Made by a program: the position numbers and the translations under genes. Below, one piece after another: positions 1-8,733 of a stretch of 64,000 bases of DNA. The DNA lies in assembly GCF_017873815.1 (NCBI RefSeq), contig NZ_JAGGKQ010000004.1, positions 62,001 to 126,000 on the forward strand, read 5' to 3'. Position 1 is the first letter of the stretch; the number at the start of each line of letters is the position of its first letter. This stretch comes from Halorubrum alkaliphilum (GTDB lineage Archaea > Halobacteriota > Halobacteria > Halobacteriales > Haloferacaceae). The notes beneath the pieces were generated by a model, which was given only the letters and a program-made list of their open reading frames with translations, was not told where the DNA came from and did not search any database.

Positions 1-1
1 G

Positions 2-520
2 GTCGGCGACGACGACCACGTGTTGATGCTCCGCGGAGCTGCAGCGTGTGCGGCGCTCGTTCGTGGGGTCGGCTCGTATAAAATGGCCGCCGAACGCGCC
101 GGCGACGGCGTCTCCGTCTCCTTCATTCGGAAGTGGGCGCGGGTCCATGACCTCCCGCAGGCGATCCGCCGACAGGTCGCCCGCGGCCACATCACGCCGA
201 GCGCGGCGAAACACGTCGCCCGCCTCGGCGGCACCGACCGCTACCAGTTGGCGTGGGCCGCTATCGACGGCGAGATGACGGTTCGTGAGGTCAGATCCGT
301 TGCCTCCGCGGTCAACGACGGCACCGGCGTCGAGAGCGCGCTCCGCGAGGTCGGGATCGAACTCGGTCGGATACAGGTCGACCTCCCGCCGGAGACGTAC
401 GTCGAACTCCGTCGGCGGGCGGCGATGCGGAACGTCGAGCCCGGAGCCATCGTCTCGGCGGCGCTCGACGGCTACTTCTCCGACACCTCGGTCGATGACC
501 GACTGGAGCCGGACCGTTAA
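2..520 (+). CDS. HTH (ParB-like) haloarchaeal protein, 5' end outside the window
   Basis: The frame is open to the window edge, so the true start lies upstream and about 172 residues are visible. The visible N-terminal part contains a ParB-type helix-turn-helix stretch (SVSFIRKWARVHDLP, then GHITPSAAKHVARL), as in proteins that recognise DNA after a KorB/ParB-like fold. The C-terminal part (about 120-165) reads PPETYVELRRRAAMRNVEPG, resembling a ribbon-helix-helix-like tail. I recognise it as a conserved haloarchaeal family of unknown function. A DNA-binding role is inferred from the HTH only. Its stop overlaps by 4 bp the stop of the convergent M20 peptidase gene. Confidence 0.75.
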   Translation, partial: VGDDDHVLMLRGAAACAALVRGVGSYKMAAERAGDGVSVSFIRKWARVHDLPQAIRRQVARGHITPSAAKHVARLGGTDRYQLAWAAIDGEMTVREVRSVASAVNDGTGVESALREVGIELGRIQVDLPPETYVELRRRAAMRNVEPGAIVSAALDGYFSDTSVDDRLEPDR

Positions 521-1854
521 CGCGAACGTCCGGCGAACCGCCCAACCGCGGCCGCGATCGCCGCTCGTCCGTCCTCGACGGCCTCCCACTCGATCGTCTC
601 GTTCGGATAGTGTGCCTCGTCGATCGTCCCCGGGCCGAAGACGACGGTCGGGATCCCGGCCTCGATGTAGTGGCGCGCGTCCGTCCCATAGGTCGCACCG
701 ACCGGTTCGACATCGGGGAGCCCGGCGTCGGCGAGGCCCGCGCGCACTGCCGCAACGATGGGCGCATCGCCCGGTATCTCGCTCGGCTCGAACTGGACGG
801 AGAACCGTTCGAGTTCGGGCGGGTGCTCGCGTAGCCACGGGTCGTCGTCGACGACCGAATCGAGCCGGTCGCGGAACGCGCGTTCCACCTCCTCGACGGT
901 CTCGCCGGGCGCGACCCCGATCCGGAACTCCGCGGTCAATGCGGCCGGCACGGTCGACGCCCACGATCCCGCCTCGATGGTCCCACAAACCACCGGCCAC
1001 GGGACGGGAAACTCCTCGAACAACGGATGGGAGACCGTCCGGGTACGCTCGTCTTCGAGCGCCGAGAACGCCCTGCGGATCGCCTCGAACCGCGGGAGGA
1101 CATCCTCGCCGCGCCAGCGCGTGGCCGCGTGTGCGCTCCGCCCGACCAGCCGCAACTCCGCCATCAGACTCCCTTCACAGGCGACGACCGGTCGGAGCTC
1201 GGTTGGCTCCGCGACGATCGCCGCGTCGCGCTCGAACGGGTACGGGTTCGCGAGCGCCGCGGTCGCCGCGCCGTAGCCGCCGTCCTCCTCGCCGGCAACC
1301 GCCTCGACGACGATCCGGAGACCGCCATCAGGGAGCCGGATACCCCCGCTCTCGACGCGGTCGCGCACGTCGAGTGCCGCGCCGACGCACGCCGCGACCC
1401 CCGATTTCATGTCCGCCGCGCCGCGAGCGGCGAGGATTTCGTCGCCCTCGTCCGTCGTCCCCCACTCCGGCTCGAAGGGGTCACTCGACCACTCCGCCGG
1501 TTCGGCCGGCACGACGTCGATGTGGCCGTTCAGGACGACCGTGAGGGCGTCGTCGTCACCGATCGCGTTCCCGTTGCTCCCGTTTTCGCGCCCGTCCGCG
1601 TCGCCCTCGACGTCCGCGCCGCCGAGCGCGAGAACGCCCGCGACGCTGCGACGGCCGACGGCGTCGATCGCTTCCGGCTCATCCGGGAAGGAGGGATGGT
1701 CGGCGAGCAGGTCGGCATCGGCCTCCCACGTATACGTCTCGAAGCCGATATTATCGAGGCGGTCTCGGACCCAGTCGGCGGCAGCGGCCTCCTCGCCGGC
1801 GGTGGAGGGAATCGCACAGAGACCGGCCGCGAACGCGCGCATGTCGAAGTCCAT
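517..1854 (-). CDS. M20 family metallopeptidase (ArgE/DapE/carboxypeptidase G2-like)
   Basis: 445 aa, the usual length of M20 zinc amidohydrolases. The first metal site is visible as VVLNGHIDVVPAEPAEW (His, then Asp two residues on), the bridging Asp in AARGAADMKSGVAA, and the catalytic Glu-Glu pair in VAGEEDGGYGAA. Near the C-terminus, TYGTDARHYIEAGIPTVVFG carries the late conserved region that supplies the last metal ligand. The substrate (acetylornithine, succinyl-diaminopimelate or a dipeptide) cannot be decided from sequence. It is a soluble cytoplasmic enzyme with no signal peptide. Start at 1854; an in-frame Met four codons later is also possible. Convergent with the HTH gene on its right strand end. 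Confidence 0.85.
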   Translation of the reverse strand: MDFDMRAFAAGLCAIPSTAGEEAAAADWVRDRLDNIGFETYTWEADADLLADHPSFPDEPEAIDAVGRRSVAGVLALGGADVEGDADGRENGSNGNAIGDDDALTVVLNGHIDVVPAEPAEWSSDPFEPEWGTTDEGDEILAARGAADMKSGVAACVGAALDVRDRVESGGIRLPDGGLRIVVEAVAGEEDGGYGAATAALANPYPFERDAAIVAEPTELRPVVACEGSLMAELRLVGRSAHAATRWRGEDVLPRFEAIRRAFSALEDERTRTVSHPLFEEFPVPWPVVCGTIEAGSWASTVPAALTAEFRIGVAPGETVEEVERAFRDRLDSVVDDDPWLREHPPELERFSVQFEPSEIPGDAPIVAAVRAGLADAGLPDVEPVGATYGTDARHYIEAGIPTVVFGPGTIDEAHYPNETIEWEAVEDGRAAIAAAVGRFAGRSR

Positions 1855-1964
1855 GCTCGCGGCGACGGCGGGTGAGCGGAAACCGTTTCGGGTCGGAGAC
1901 GATCACTCCGCCGCACGCGGTTTCTAAACGTTTATCCGTGCTCTCTCCCTACAAATTCGTGTCT

Positions 1965-2038
1965 GGGCCGGTAGCTCAGTTAGGGAGAGCGTCCGGCTTT
2001 TAACCGGACGGTCGGGGGTTCGAATCCCTCCCGGCCCG
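1965..2038 (+). tRNA. tRNA-Lys (anticodon TTT)
   Basis: 74 nt cloverleaf: acceptor GGGCCGG (1965-1971) pairs with CCGGCCC (2031-2037), discriminator G at 2038. The anticodon stem GTCCGG/CCGGAC encloses a loop with TTT, and the T arm carries GGTTCGAATCC. No intron, no encoded CCA. A TATA-like gtttatcc lies near 1929-1936. The 3' 22 nt (2018-2039) is copied several times downstream (see repeat entries). Confidence 0.95.
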
Positions 2039-2072
2039 TTTTCCTGCGACCAACGGGAGCAGTGAAAACGTC

Positions 2073-2552
2073 AGAGGGATTCGAAGAGACCAGTCGCGCG
2101 CAGCGAACGAAGTGAGCGAGCACGTCTGGGCGTAGTTCGAATCCCTCCCGGCCCGTACAACGAGACGGTGAGCAGCGCGAACCGTCGAGTGAACCGGCAG
2201 GAGGGATTCGAATCAGAGAACGGAGCAACGCGGAGTGACCGTGGTTCGAATCCCTCCCGGCCCGTACAACGAGACGGTGAGCAGCGCGAACCGTCGAGTG
2301 AACCGGCAGGAGGGATTCGAATCAGAGAACGGAGCAACGCGGAGTGACCGTGGTTCGAATCCCTCCCGGCCCGTACAACGAGACGGTGAGCACATCGCGA
2401 GCGACAGGTCTCGGAGGGGGATTCGAAGAGGCCAGTCGCGCGCAGCGAACGAAGTGAGAGCACGTCTGGGCGCGGTTCGAATCCCGTCGGACTGCGACGC
2501 GATCCGACTGCCCCCACGCTCGCTTTGCTCGCGTGGATCCCTCCCGGCCCGT
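2073..2552 (+). repeat. Array of tRNA-Lys 3'-end copies with inverted partners
   Basis: The 22-nt tail gttcgaatccctcccggccc+gt of tRNA-Lys recurs exactly at 2135-2156, 2244-2265 and 2353-2374, and as a shortened copy at 2535-2552. In between, its reverse complement (ggagggattcgaa) occurs before copies 2 and 3, with shorter variants before copy 1 (about 2073) and at about 2417, so each unit can form a hairpin with about 13-bp arms. A related unit containing cagtcgcgcgcagcgaacga appears at about 2090 and 2433. No protein-coding gene is credible here. Confidence 0.9.
2157..2374 (+). repeat. Perfect 109-bp tandem duplication ending in tRNA-Lys tail
   Basis: 2157-2265 and 2266-2374 are identical over 109 bp, each beginning acaacgagacggtgagca and ending in the tRNA 3' tail. 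A third partial unit starts at 2375 and diverges after about 18 bp; the opening also recurs near 2554 (gtaacgagacggtgagcag). Confidence 0.9.
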
Positions 2553-2777
2553 GTAACGAGACGGTGAGCAGCGCTTGTCTGCTGGATATCGATGCTCAAC
2601 GAGCCGCCGGCTACGCGGCCAGTGGTTGTCGTCGATAAAAATTGCGTGTCGTCGAGGCCTGAAAAGGCACGCGACGGTCAGTTGAGAGGCGGTCCGGCGT
2701 CAGGTCGGAACGGGTGGGCGCGTGAGTTCGTGCCGAACTTCACACCTCGCGGGTCGCGTGCGCTCCCCGCTCGGAAT
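2553..2777. other. Intergenic tail between tRNA-Lys repeats and thermosome gene
   Basis: About 225 bp without a supported gene. It begins with one more truncated copy of the repeat opening (acgagacggtgagcagcg) and otherwise shows no promoter, RNA or ORF I can support. Confidence 0.6.
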
Positions 2778-2798
2778 CGAGGTTCTTTCAGAACCTCG
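2778..2798 (-). terminator. Hairpin directly after the thermosome stop codon
   Basis: A perfect inverted repeat, cgaggttct / agaacctcg, with a 3-nt loop sits one base beyond the stop codon of the chaperonin gene (minus strand). The position suggests a 3'-end stabilising or terminating hairpin. There is no long T-run. Confidence 0.5.
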
Positions 2799-2799
2799 C

Positions 2800-4485
2800 T
2801 TACATCGCACCGCCCATGCCACCCATGCCGCCCATGCCGCCGCCCATTCCGCCGGGCGCGCCGCCGGGACCGCCCTCGTCGCCGCCGTCGTCGGAGCCGC
2901 CGCCCTTGAGGTCGCCGGCCGCGATGACGTCGTCGATGCGGAGGATCATGACTGCCGCCTCGGTGGCGGACTCGATGGCCTGCGTCTTGACGCGGAGCGG
3001 CTCCACGACGCCTTCCTCCTCCATGTCAATCACGTCGCCCGTGTAGGCGTCGAGACCGGCACCGAACTCGCCGCCGTCGTGGCGCGAGCGGAGGTCGACC
3101 AGCGAGTCGATGGGGTCGAGACCCGCGTTCTCGGCGAGGGTGCGCGGGATGACTTCCAGCGCGTCGGCGAACGCCTCGACAGCGAGCTGCTCGCGGCCGC
3201 CGACGGAGTCGGCGAAGTCGCGGAGCTGGAGCGCGAGCTCGGTTTCGGGTGCGCCGCCGCCGGGCAGCACCTGCCCGTCGAGCAGCGTCGTGCGGACGAC
3301 GCCGAGCGAGTCCTCGATGGCTCGCTCGACCTCGTCGACGACGTGTTCGGTGCCGCCGCGGAGGATGAGCGTGACGGATTTGGCCTCCTCGACGTCCTCG
3401 ACGAAGATGCGCTCGTCGCCACCGACGTCCTTCTGAGCGACGGAGCCGGCGAAGCCGAGGTCGTCCGTCTCGATGTCGTCGAGGTTGGAGACGACGCGGC
3501 CGCCGGTCGCGCGGGCGAGGCGCTTGAGGTCGTCGGACTTCGCGCGGCGGACGGCGAGGATGCCCTCCTGTGCGAGGTAGTGCTGGGCCATGTCGTCGAT
3601 GCCGTCACCGACGAAGACGACGTCCGCGCCGATGTCGACGAGGTGGTCGACCATCTCGCGGAGCTGCTCCTCCTCCTGATCGAGGAACTGCTGGAGCTGG
3701 TCGGGGTCCGTGACGTTGACCTCGGCGTCGATCTCCGTCTCCTTCACTTCGATTGCGCCGTCGAACAGCGCCACGTCGGCGTCCTCGACCGCGTAGGGCA
3801 TGTTCTCGTCGACGCGCTCTTTGTCGACGATGACGCCCTCGACGAGCTCGGAGTCGTCGATGGAGCTGCCGACGACTTTCTCGACGGAGACGTTCTCCGT
3901 GTCGATGTCGTCGTCATCAGCGACCGCGGTGACCGCGTCGACGACGAGTTCGGCGAGAAGCTCCTTCGCGTTCTCCGCGCCCTTGCCCGTCATCGCCGTG
4001 GAGGCGATCTGGACGAGCGTTTCACGGTCCTCCTCGGAGACCTCGATGGCCTCGTCCTCGAGGATCTCCTTCGCTTTCTCGGCGGCCTGACGGTATCCCT
4101 GCGCGAGCGTGGTCGCGTGGATGTCCTGATCGAGGAGGTCCTCGGCCTGATCGAGGAGCTCGCCGGCGACGACGACTGCGCTCGTGGTGCCGTCTCCGAC
4201 CTCGTCTTCCTGGGTCTCCGAGACCTCGACGATCATGTTGGCCGCCGGGTGGTCGATGTCCATCTCCTTGAGGATCGTAACGCCGTCGTTCGTGACGACG
4301 ACGGATCCGCCGGAGTCGACGAGCATCTTGTCCATCCCTTTCGGGCCGAGCGTGGTGCGGACGGACTCGGCGACGGCTTTCCCGGCCGTGATGTTCATGT
4401 TCTGGGCGTCCTTTCCGGAGGTTCGCTGCGACTCCTCGGAAAGTACGATCATGGGCTGATTGCCCATCCGCTGGCGCTGTGACAT
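2800..4485 (-). CDS. Thermosome subunit (group II chaperonin, CCT family)
   Basis: 561 aa from the preferred ATG at 4485 (MSQRQRM). This is an ATP-dependent protein-folding chaperonin forming a double ring in the cytosol. Signatures: [16 protein letters not shown] near the N-terminus, the nucleotide-binding [12 protein letters not shown] and [16 protein letters not shown], and [14 protein letters not shown] in the C-terminal equatorial domain. The extreme C-terminus is the Gly-Met-rich tail ([11 protein letters not shown]) typical of haloarchaeal thermosomes. A TATA box centred near 4514 on the minus strand puts the transcript start at about 4487, so the upstream in-frame ATG at 4494 would precede the transcript; this decides the start. 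Haloarchaea carry two or three paralogues and I cannot assign which one this is. Confidence 0.97.
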   Translation of the reverse strand: MSQRQRMGNQPMIVLSEESQRTSGKDAQNMNITAGKAVAESVRTTLGPKGMDKMLVDSGGSVVVTNDGVTILKEMDIDHPAANMIVEVSETQEDEVGDGTTSAVVVAGELLDQAEDLLDQDIHATTLAQGYRQAAEKAKEILEDEAIEVSEEDRETLVQIASTAMTGKGAENAKELLAELVVDAVTAVADDDDIDTENVSVEKVVGSSIDDSELVEGVIVDKERVDENMPYAVEDADVALFDGAIEVKETEIDAEVNVTDPDQLQQFLDQEEEQLREMVDHLVDIGADVVFVGDGIDDMAQHYLAQEGILAVRRAKSDDLKRLARATGGRVVSNLDDIETDDLGFAGSVAQKDVGGDERIFVEDVEEAKSVTLILRGGTEHVVDEVERAIEDSLGVVRTTLLDGQVLPGGGAPETELALQLRDFADSVGGREQLAVEAFADALEVIPRTLAENAGLDPIDSLVDLRSRHDGGEFGAGLDAYTGDVIDMEEEGVVEPLRVKTQAIESATEAAVMILRIDDVIAAGDLKGGGSDDGGDEGGPGGAPGGMGGGMGGMGGMGGAM

Positions 4486-4510
4486 TACAACCATTGATTG
4501 ATTGTGATTC

Positions 4511-4518
4511 TATATAAA
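4511..4518 (-). promoter_or_regulatory. TATA box of thermosome gene
   Basis: Reads tttatata on the minus strand, centred about 29 nt upstream of the ATG at 4485, consistent with a leaderless or nearly leaderless mRNA. Confidence 0.7.
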
Positions 4519-4904
4519 TCTGTCGTTCGATTCGTGCGAAAACGCAACACGGAGGGGGGCTATGAACCCCGTATGTGGCTCGTTATCACGGGTGTTTATA
4601 TAGAACGGCGGATCGTCCGTTCCGCCTCACCACGGTCGAGTCGCATCGAGAACGGACGTGTTCCGGTCCGATCCGGGTCAGTCCGGATACGTCGGTGATC
4701 GGTCTCGGGTGTCGGTCGATCAGATCGACGGCAACGAGATCGTATTTAAAAGGACGTGAGCGGCCCCGACGATCAGTTATAAACTGTCGCTAGCACCACC
4801 GATCGTTCGGTGATAAACAACCACCACGACGTGTTGCGAGGTTCACTCCCGCCATCGCGTACCGGTTCTCGTTCGCTCCCCGATCCGTTCAGCCGAGCGC
4901 GGTC
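4519..4904. other. Intergenic region with orphan TATA-like boxes
   Basis: About 390 bp without a convincing ORF. It holds TATA-like tttatata at 4595-4602 (plus), gtatttaaaa near 4742, and agttataaactg near 4776. The first is followed by a small inverted repeat (ggcgga/tccgcc, about 4606-4625). No gene on the plus strand begins before 6625, so any transcript would be non-coding or antisense to the KH gene. Confidence 0.4.
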
Positions 4905-5447
4905 CTACTGTGGCGACTGAAAATCGACATCCTCGTTCAGCTCGTTCGACTTCCGTTCGAGGTACGAGTACACCGCGCCGTGGGGTGCGCCGTCGAGCAA
5001 CATGCCGACCGCCCGCCGCACCACCTGAAGCTCCTCGGGGCCGCCGACCGCGCCGACGGTCGTTCCGTACACGACGACGTTCGCACCCGAGAGCTCCTCG
5101 ATGAGCTCGCGAGTCCGCCCGTTCTCACCGATGATCCGGCCCTTCTTTCGCTGGAGATCGTTGTCGTTGCGGGTGTGTTCTGTCAGGTCGATCAGTTCGA
5201 GCGTCCGGAGGTCGTGATCGAGAATCGACAGCGCGGTCTCTGGTTTAAACCCGCGACCGATCGCTTTGATGATGTCCGGCGCGACCATCGCGGCGACGGG
5301 GTCACCCGCCTCCTCGATGGCGACGCTGCCGGAGTCCGAGTCGACGTCGAGCCGCACCCCCGCCCGCTCCTCGATCTCCCGCATCGTCTCGCCACCGGCA
5401 CCGATGACGACGCCGATCCGGTCCTGCGGAACCGTCACGTGTTGCAT
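4905..5447 (-). CDS. KH-domain RNA-binding protein (archaeal Dim2/Pno1-like)
   Basis: 180 aa with two KH domains. KH1 has the GxxG loop in RIGVVIGAGGETMREIE (about 9-25) and KH2 in GRIIGENGRTRELIEEL (about 103-119). This matches the archaeal Dim2/Pno1 homologue that binds the 3' end of pre-16S rRNA during small-subunit maturation. It lies 90 nt downstream of rio1 on the same strand. The rio1-KH pairing is common in archaea and supports a shared role in 30S biogenesis. Confidence 0.92.
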   Translation of the reverse strand: MQHVTVPQDRIGVVIGAGGETMREIEERAGVRLDVDSDSGSVAIEEAGDPVAAMVAPDIIKAIGRGFKPETALSILDHDLRTLELIDLTEHTRNDNDLQRKKGRIIGENGRTRELIEELSGANVVVYGTTVGAVGGPEELQVVRRAVGMLLDGAPHGAVYSYLERKSNELNEDVDFQSPQ

Positions 5448-5537
5448 ACACCGAGATACCCGGCCGAGCCTTTTAAACGTGTTCCGGTGGGCTCGGTGTG
5501 TGCCACCGTAACGGGCGTGTGAGACCCGCTATTTCCG

Positions 5538-6542
5538 TTAGCGCTCTTCGCCGATGTCGCTACTCGATTCGGGCCCCGCCTCGGTCGCCGAACTCGCTCC
5601 CGGATCCGGCTCTCCGTCCGGTTCCGACTCCTCGTCGGGTTCTGGTTCCGTCACGTACGCACGCAGGTCGTCGGGGTCGACCTCGGTCCCCTGTCGAGTA
5701 AAGAAGGCGGCCACGTTCTCACAGTCGCGGTCGAGGAACTCCCCGGCGTTCGGGTGATGAACCGTCACGGCCTGCCCCATGTCGATGACGACGAGTTCGC
5801 CCTCGTGGATGATCATGTTGTATTCCGAAAGGTCGCCGTGGATCAGTCCGGCGCGGTAGAGTCGCCGCATATACTCGCGGACGACCTCGTAGGCCGTCTC
5901 CGGGTTCTCCACGTCGACCTCGCTCAGTCGCCGAGCGCGGTCGTCGGCGTGGCCGACGAGCTCCATCACGAGGACGTTCCGCTGGACTGCGATCGGTTCG
6001 GGCACCCGGACGCCGGCCGTACGGGCGCGTTTGAGGTTCGCGAACTCCTTTTTTGTCCACGCCAGCACGACCGCCTTCTTGTCGTTCGCGATTCCCTCGA
6101 AACGCGGGTCTCCCTCGAGGTAGTCGCGCATCTGCCGGAAGTTTGAGGAGTTGATTCGGTACACCTTCACCGCCACCTCGCGGTCGGGGGTGACTCCCTC
6201 GGGGCCGCCGCCCGCCGCCGCAGAGCCGGGCTCCGGGCGTTCACCAGCCTGCCCGCCGAGCGCCTCGAAGACGCTGGCCTCCTTGCCGGTCGAGACCGGC
6301 CCACCAAAGGCGTCGACGTAGCCGTCCTGAACCAGTTTGTACACCGCTGCCAGCGTCGCGTCGTCGAACACCGACTCCTGGAGTTTGAACTGCTCCGTGT
6401 CCTTGATCCGCTTCCGGAACTCGTCGAACTCCCGGTCCTGTCGCCGGGCGATCCGGTCGGCTTCCGTGTCGGAGACGTCGAGCGCCTCCCACTCGTCGCC
6501 GGGCTGGTCGTCCGGTTCGAGCAGCACGAACTCCTCGGTCAT
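5538..6542 (-). CDS. rio1: RIO1-type serine/threonine protein kinase
   Basis: 334 aa from ATG 6542 (MTEEFVLLEP). An atypical kinase acting in late 30S ribosome maturation. Visible: the nucleotide loop STGKEASVF, the Lys strand EVAVKVYRINSSNFRQM, the catalytic loop IHGDLSEYNMIIH, and the metal-binding VIDMGQAVTVHHP. An acidic/Ser-rich tail follows (about 290-334). Start choice: a TATA box at 6569-6574 (minus) is about 29 nt upstream of 6542, so the longer in-frame extension to 6641 would start before the transcript. Divergent from the DUF460-type gene and probably cotranscribed with the downstream KH gene. Confidence 0.95.
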   Translation of the reverse strand: MTEEFVLLEPDDQPGDEWEALDVSDTEADRIARRQDREFDEFRKRIKDTEQFKLQESVFDDATLAAVYKLVQDGYVDAFGGPVSTGKEASVFEALGGQAGERPEPGSAAAGGGPEGVTPDREVAVKVYRINSSNFRQMRDYLEGDPRFEGIANDKKAVVLAWTKKEFANLKRARTAGVRVPEPIAVQRNVLVMELVGHADDRARRLSEVDVENPETAYEVVREYMRRLYRAGLIHGDLSEYNMIIHEGELVVIDMGQAVTVHHPNAGEFLDRDCENVAAFFTRQGTEVDPDDLRAYVTEPEPDEESEPDGEPDPGASSATEAGPESSSDIGEER

Positions 6543-6568
6543 TCGTCCGTCGTTTCGCCGCCGTGACG

Positions 6569-6600
6569 TATAAGCGGGTGGGGTCGGCGTGGGGTATATA
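6569..6600. promoter_or_regulatory. Back-to-back TATA boxes for rio1 and the DUF460-type gene
   Basis: Minus-strand cttata at 6569-6574 serves rio1 (start 6542). Plus-strand tatata at 6595-6600 is about 27 nt upstream of the GTG at 6625. Both spacings fit leaderless transcripts, and they fix both start codons within an 82-bp intergenic gap. Confidence 0.75.
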
Positions 6601-6624
6601 CGACCGACCGGCCTATGGTATTCT

Positions 6625-8670
6625 GTGCCATCCCGAACCATCCGTGCCCGCGACCGGCCGGTGTTCGGCGTCGACGTCCAGAGCGGCGACGTCCGCGGCG
6701 ACGACCCCTCCTACGCGCTGGTGATCCTCGATCCGGTCGGGGAGGACGACCCCGACGCACCGGACGCCGACGGCCCGCTCGCCCGAGTCACGCGCGACGT
6801 CGTCTCCCTCCGCAAGCTCCGCCGACTGATCGACGACCGCGAGCCGCTGTACGTCGCCACCGATAACGCCTACGAACTCGCGCCCGACAAGAACGCGCTC
6901 GTCGGACTACTTCGGAGCCTCCCGGACGGCACCCGACTCGTCCAAGTGACCGGTGCGGAGCGACCAGAACCCCTCTCCCGGGTCGCCTCCCGTCACGGGA
7001 TCCCGTACGGAAAGAAGCCGATGAAGGAGGCGGAGGCCGCCGCGCGTCTCGCCGCCGCCAACGTCGGCCACGAGGTGACCGCCTTCACCGACGAGACGAC
7101 GGTGAAGGTCTCCCGCGGGCGATCCACCGGAAAAGGCGGCTGGAGTCAGGACCGCTACACCCGCCGGATCCACGGCAACGTCAAGAAACGGAGCCGACAG
7201 GTGGAGACGAAGCTCACGGAGTCCAACCTCGAATACGAACGCGACGTGACCAAAAAGTACGGCGGCTACTCGAACGCCGTGTTCACCGTTCAGGCCCGTC
7301 CCGAGGACATCCCGGTCTCGAACTCCCGCGCGGGCGACGTGCGCGTCGAGGTGGAACGCGAGCGCCGCGACGGGATCGAGTACGAGCCGCTCGTCCAGCG
7401 TCGCGACCGCGTCATCGTCGGGATCGACCCGGGAACGACCACCGCGGCCGCCGTGGTCGGACTCGACGGCACCGTCCACGCCCTCTACTCGTCGCGAACC
7501 GCCGACACCGCCGCGGTGACGGAGTGGGTGATCGAGCAGGGCCGCCCTATCATCGTCGCCGCCGACGTCGAGCCGATGCCCGAGACCGTCGAGAAGTTCC
7601 GGCGGTCGTTCGACGCGGCGGGCTGGCGGCCGACGACGGACCTCCCGGTCGACGAGAAGCTTCACCGGACCCGCGAGGCGGCCTACGAGAACGACCACGA
7701 GCGGGACGCGCTCGCGGCCGCCTTATACGCCTACGACGACCACGCCGACCAGTTCGAGCGGATCACGGAGAAGACCCCGCCCCGAATGGACCGCGAGGCC
7801 GTCATCGCCGGCGTCGTCGCCGGCGGCGCGTCTGTCGAGGCCGTCATCGAGGACCTGCGTGAGGACCCCGGCGACGACGAGGGAGACGGCGGGGAGCCGG
7901 ACGCGGACCCGACCGAGCCGGAGCGGAGCGAGGAGGAGGAGACGATCCGCCGGCTCCGCGAGCGGGTCGAGCGACTGGAGTCGCACGCGGAGTCGTTGGA
8001 GTCGGATCTCGACGATCGCGACGATCGGATCGCGGAGCTGGAGGAGGCATTATCGGACGCCAAACGAGAGGAACGGATCGAGGCGCGCACCCGCCGGGAG
8101 GTCTCACGGCTGGAACGTGAGACGGAGCGGCTCGAACGCGAGCGCGACGAGGCTCGCGAGGCGGTCGCCGACCTCGAACGGAAGGTTGAGACGCTCAAGG
8201 AGCTGTGGAAGCTCGACCACTCGAACTTCGCGGACGTCGCGGAGGGTGAGGGACTCGTCAGCGTGAAAGTGGTCGAACAGTTCACGCTCGACGCGCTCGA
8301 CGCCGCGGACGAGGCGTACGGGCTCGTCGCCGGCGACGTCGTGTACCTCCGTGACGCCTCCGGCGCGGGACGGCGAACCGCCGAGCGACTGGCCGACGCG
8401 GAGCCGCGAGCGGTGATCCGCGACGGCAACCTCTCGGAGGTCGCCGATCAGGTACTGTTCGATCACGAGGTTCCGGTGGTGCCGGTCGACGCCGTCCCCG
8501 TCCGCGAGGTCGACGAACTGGCAGTCGCCGACGAGACGAGACTGGCGGCCGCGGTCGACGACTGGGAGGCCCGCGCCGAGCGTCGACGCCGCGACGAGAA
8601 GGCCGAGCGACTCGACCGGATCATCTCCGAACACCGAGCGGGAACGACGCTCCCAGAGAGCGAGGAGTAG
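6625..8670 (+). CDS. DUF460 family RNase H-like protein with coiled coil
   Basis: 681 aa from GTG 6625 (then PSRTIRARDRPVFGVDVQSG). The N-terminal region begins with an RNase H-like strand (VFGVDVQSGD). A second RNase H-like module is visible at about 260-365, with VIVGIDPGTTTAAAVVGLDG and later NDHERDALAAALYAYDDH, the acidic residues of which could bind metal. Residues about 435-530 are a long Arg/Glu-rich coiled coil (ERDEAREAVADLERKVETL). The family is archaea-wide and of unknown function; a nuclease or resolvase-like activity is an inference from the fold. The GTG start is preferred because of the TATA box 27 nt upstream; an earlier in-frame GTG at 6589 lies before that box. Confidence 0.85.
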   Translation: MPSRTIRARDRPVFGVDVQSGDVRGDDPSYALVILDPVGEDDPDAPDADGPLARVTRDVVSLRKLRRLIDDREPLYVATDNAYELAPDKNALVGLLRSLPDGTRLVQVTGAERPEPLSRVASRHGIPYGKKPMKEAEAAARLAAANVGHEVTAFTDETTVKVSRGRSTGKGGWSQDRYTRRIHGNVKKRSRQVETKLTESNLEYERDVTKKYGGYSNAVFTVQARPEDIPVSNSRAGDVRVEVERERRDGIEYEPLVQRRDRVIVGIDPGTTTAAAVVGLDGTVHALYSSRTADTAAVTEWVIEQGRPIIVAADVEPMPETVEKFRRSFDAAGWRPTTDLPVDEKLHRTREAAYENDHERDALAAALYAYDDHADQFERITEKTPPRMDREAVIAGVVAGGASVEAVIEDLREDPGDDEGDGGEPDADPTEPERSEEEETIRRLRERVERLESHAESLESDLDDRDDRIAELEEALSDAKREERIEARTRREVSRLERETERLERERDEAREAVADLERKVETLKELWKLDHSNFADVAEGEGLVSVKVVEQFTLDALDAADEAYGLVAGDVVYLRDASGAGRRTAERLADAEPRAVIRDGNLSEVADQVLFDHEVPVVPVDAVPVREVDELAVADETRLAAAVDDWEARAERRRRDEKAERLDRIISEHRAGTTLPESEE

Positions 8671-8733
8671 TCGACGTCTCGGCTCTCGAACGGTTCCAGA
8701 AGTCATATGCCGAGCCGTCACGCTATCGTAGGC

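Noticed and set aside
2135-2552. Additional tRNA genes in the repeat array
   Set aside because: Only the 3' T-arm/acceptor tail is repeated; no D arm or anticodon arm precedes the copies.
2040-2560. CRISPR array from the regularly spaced 109-bp repeats after tRNA-Lys
   Set aside because: Repeat units are identical throughout including the would-be spacers, and contain the tRNA tail; no cas genes adjoin.
1980-2599. Several minus-strand ORFs of 80-150 codons across the tRNA-Lys repeats
   Set aside because: They exist because the repeats are multiples in open frames; the repeated peptides (e.g. GREGFEPRSLR) are translations of the tRNA tail and its complement.
2722-4482. A 586-codon open frame on the plus strand opposite the thermosome gene
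   Set aside because: It is the mirror frame of a clearly homologous chaperonin gene. High GC and Asp/Glu-rich coding create long antisense frames; its product has only low-complexity Val/Asp/Leu composition.
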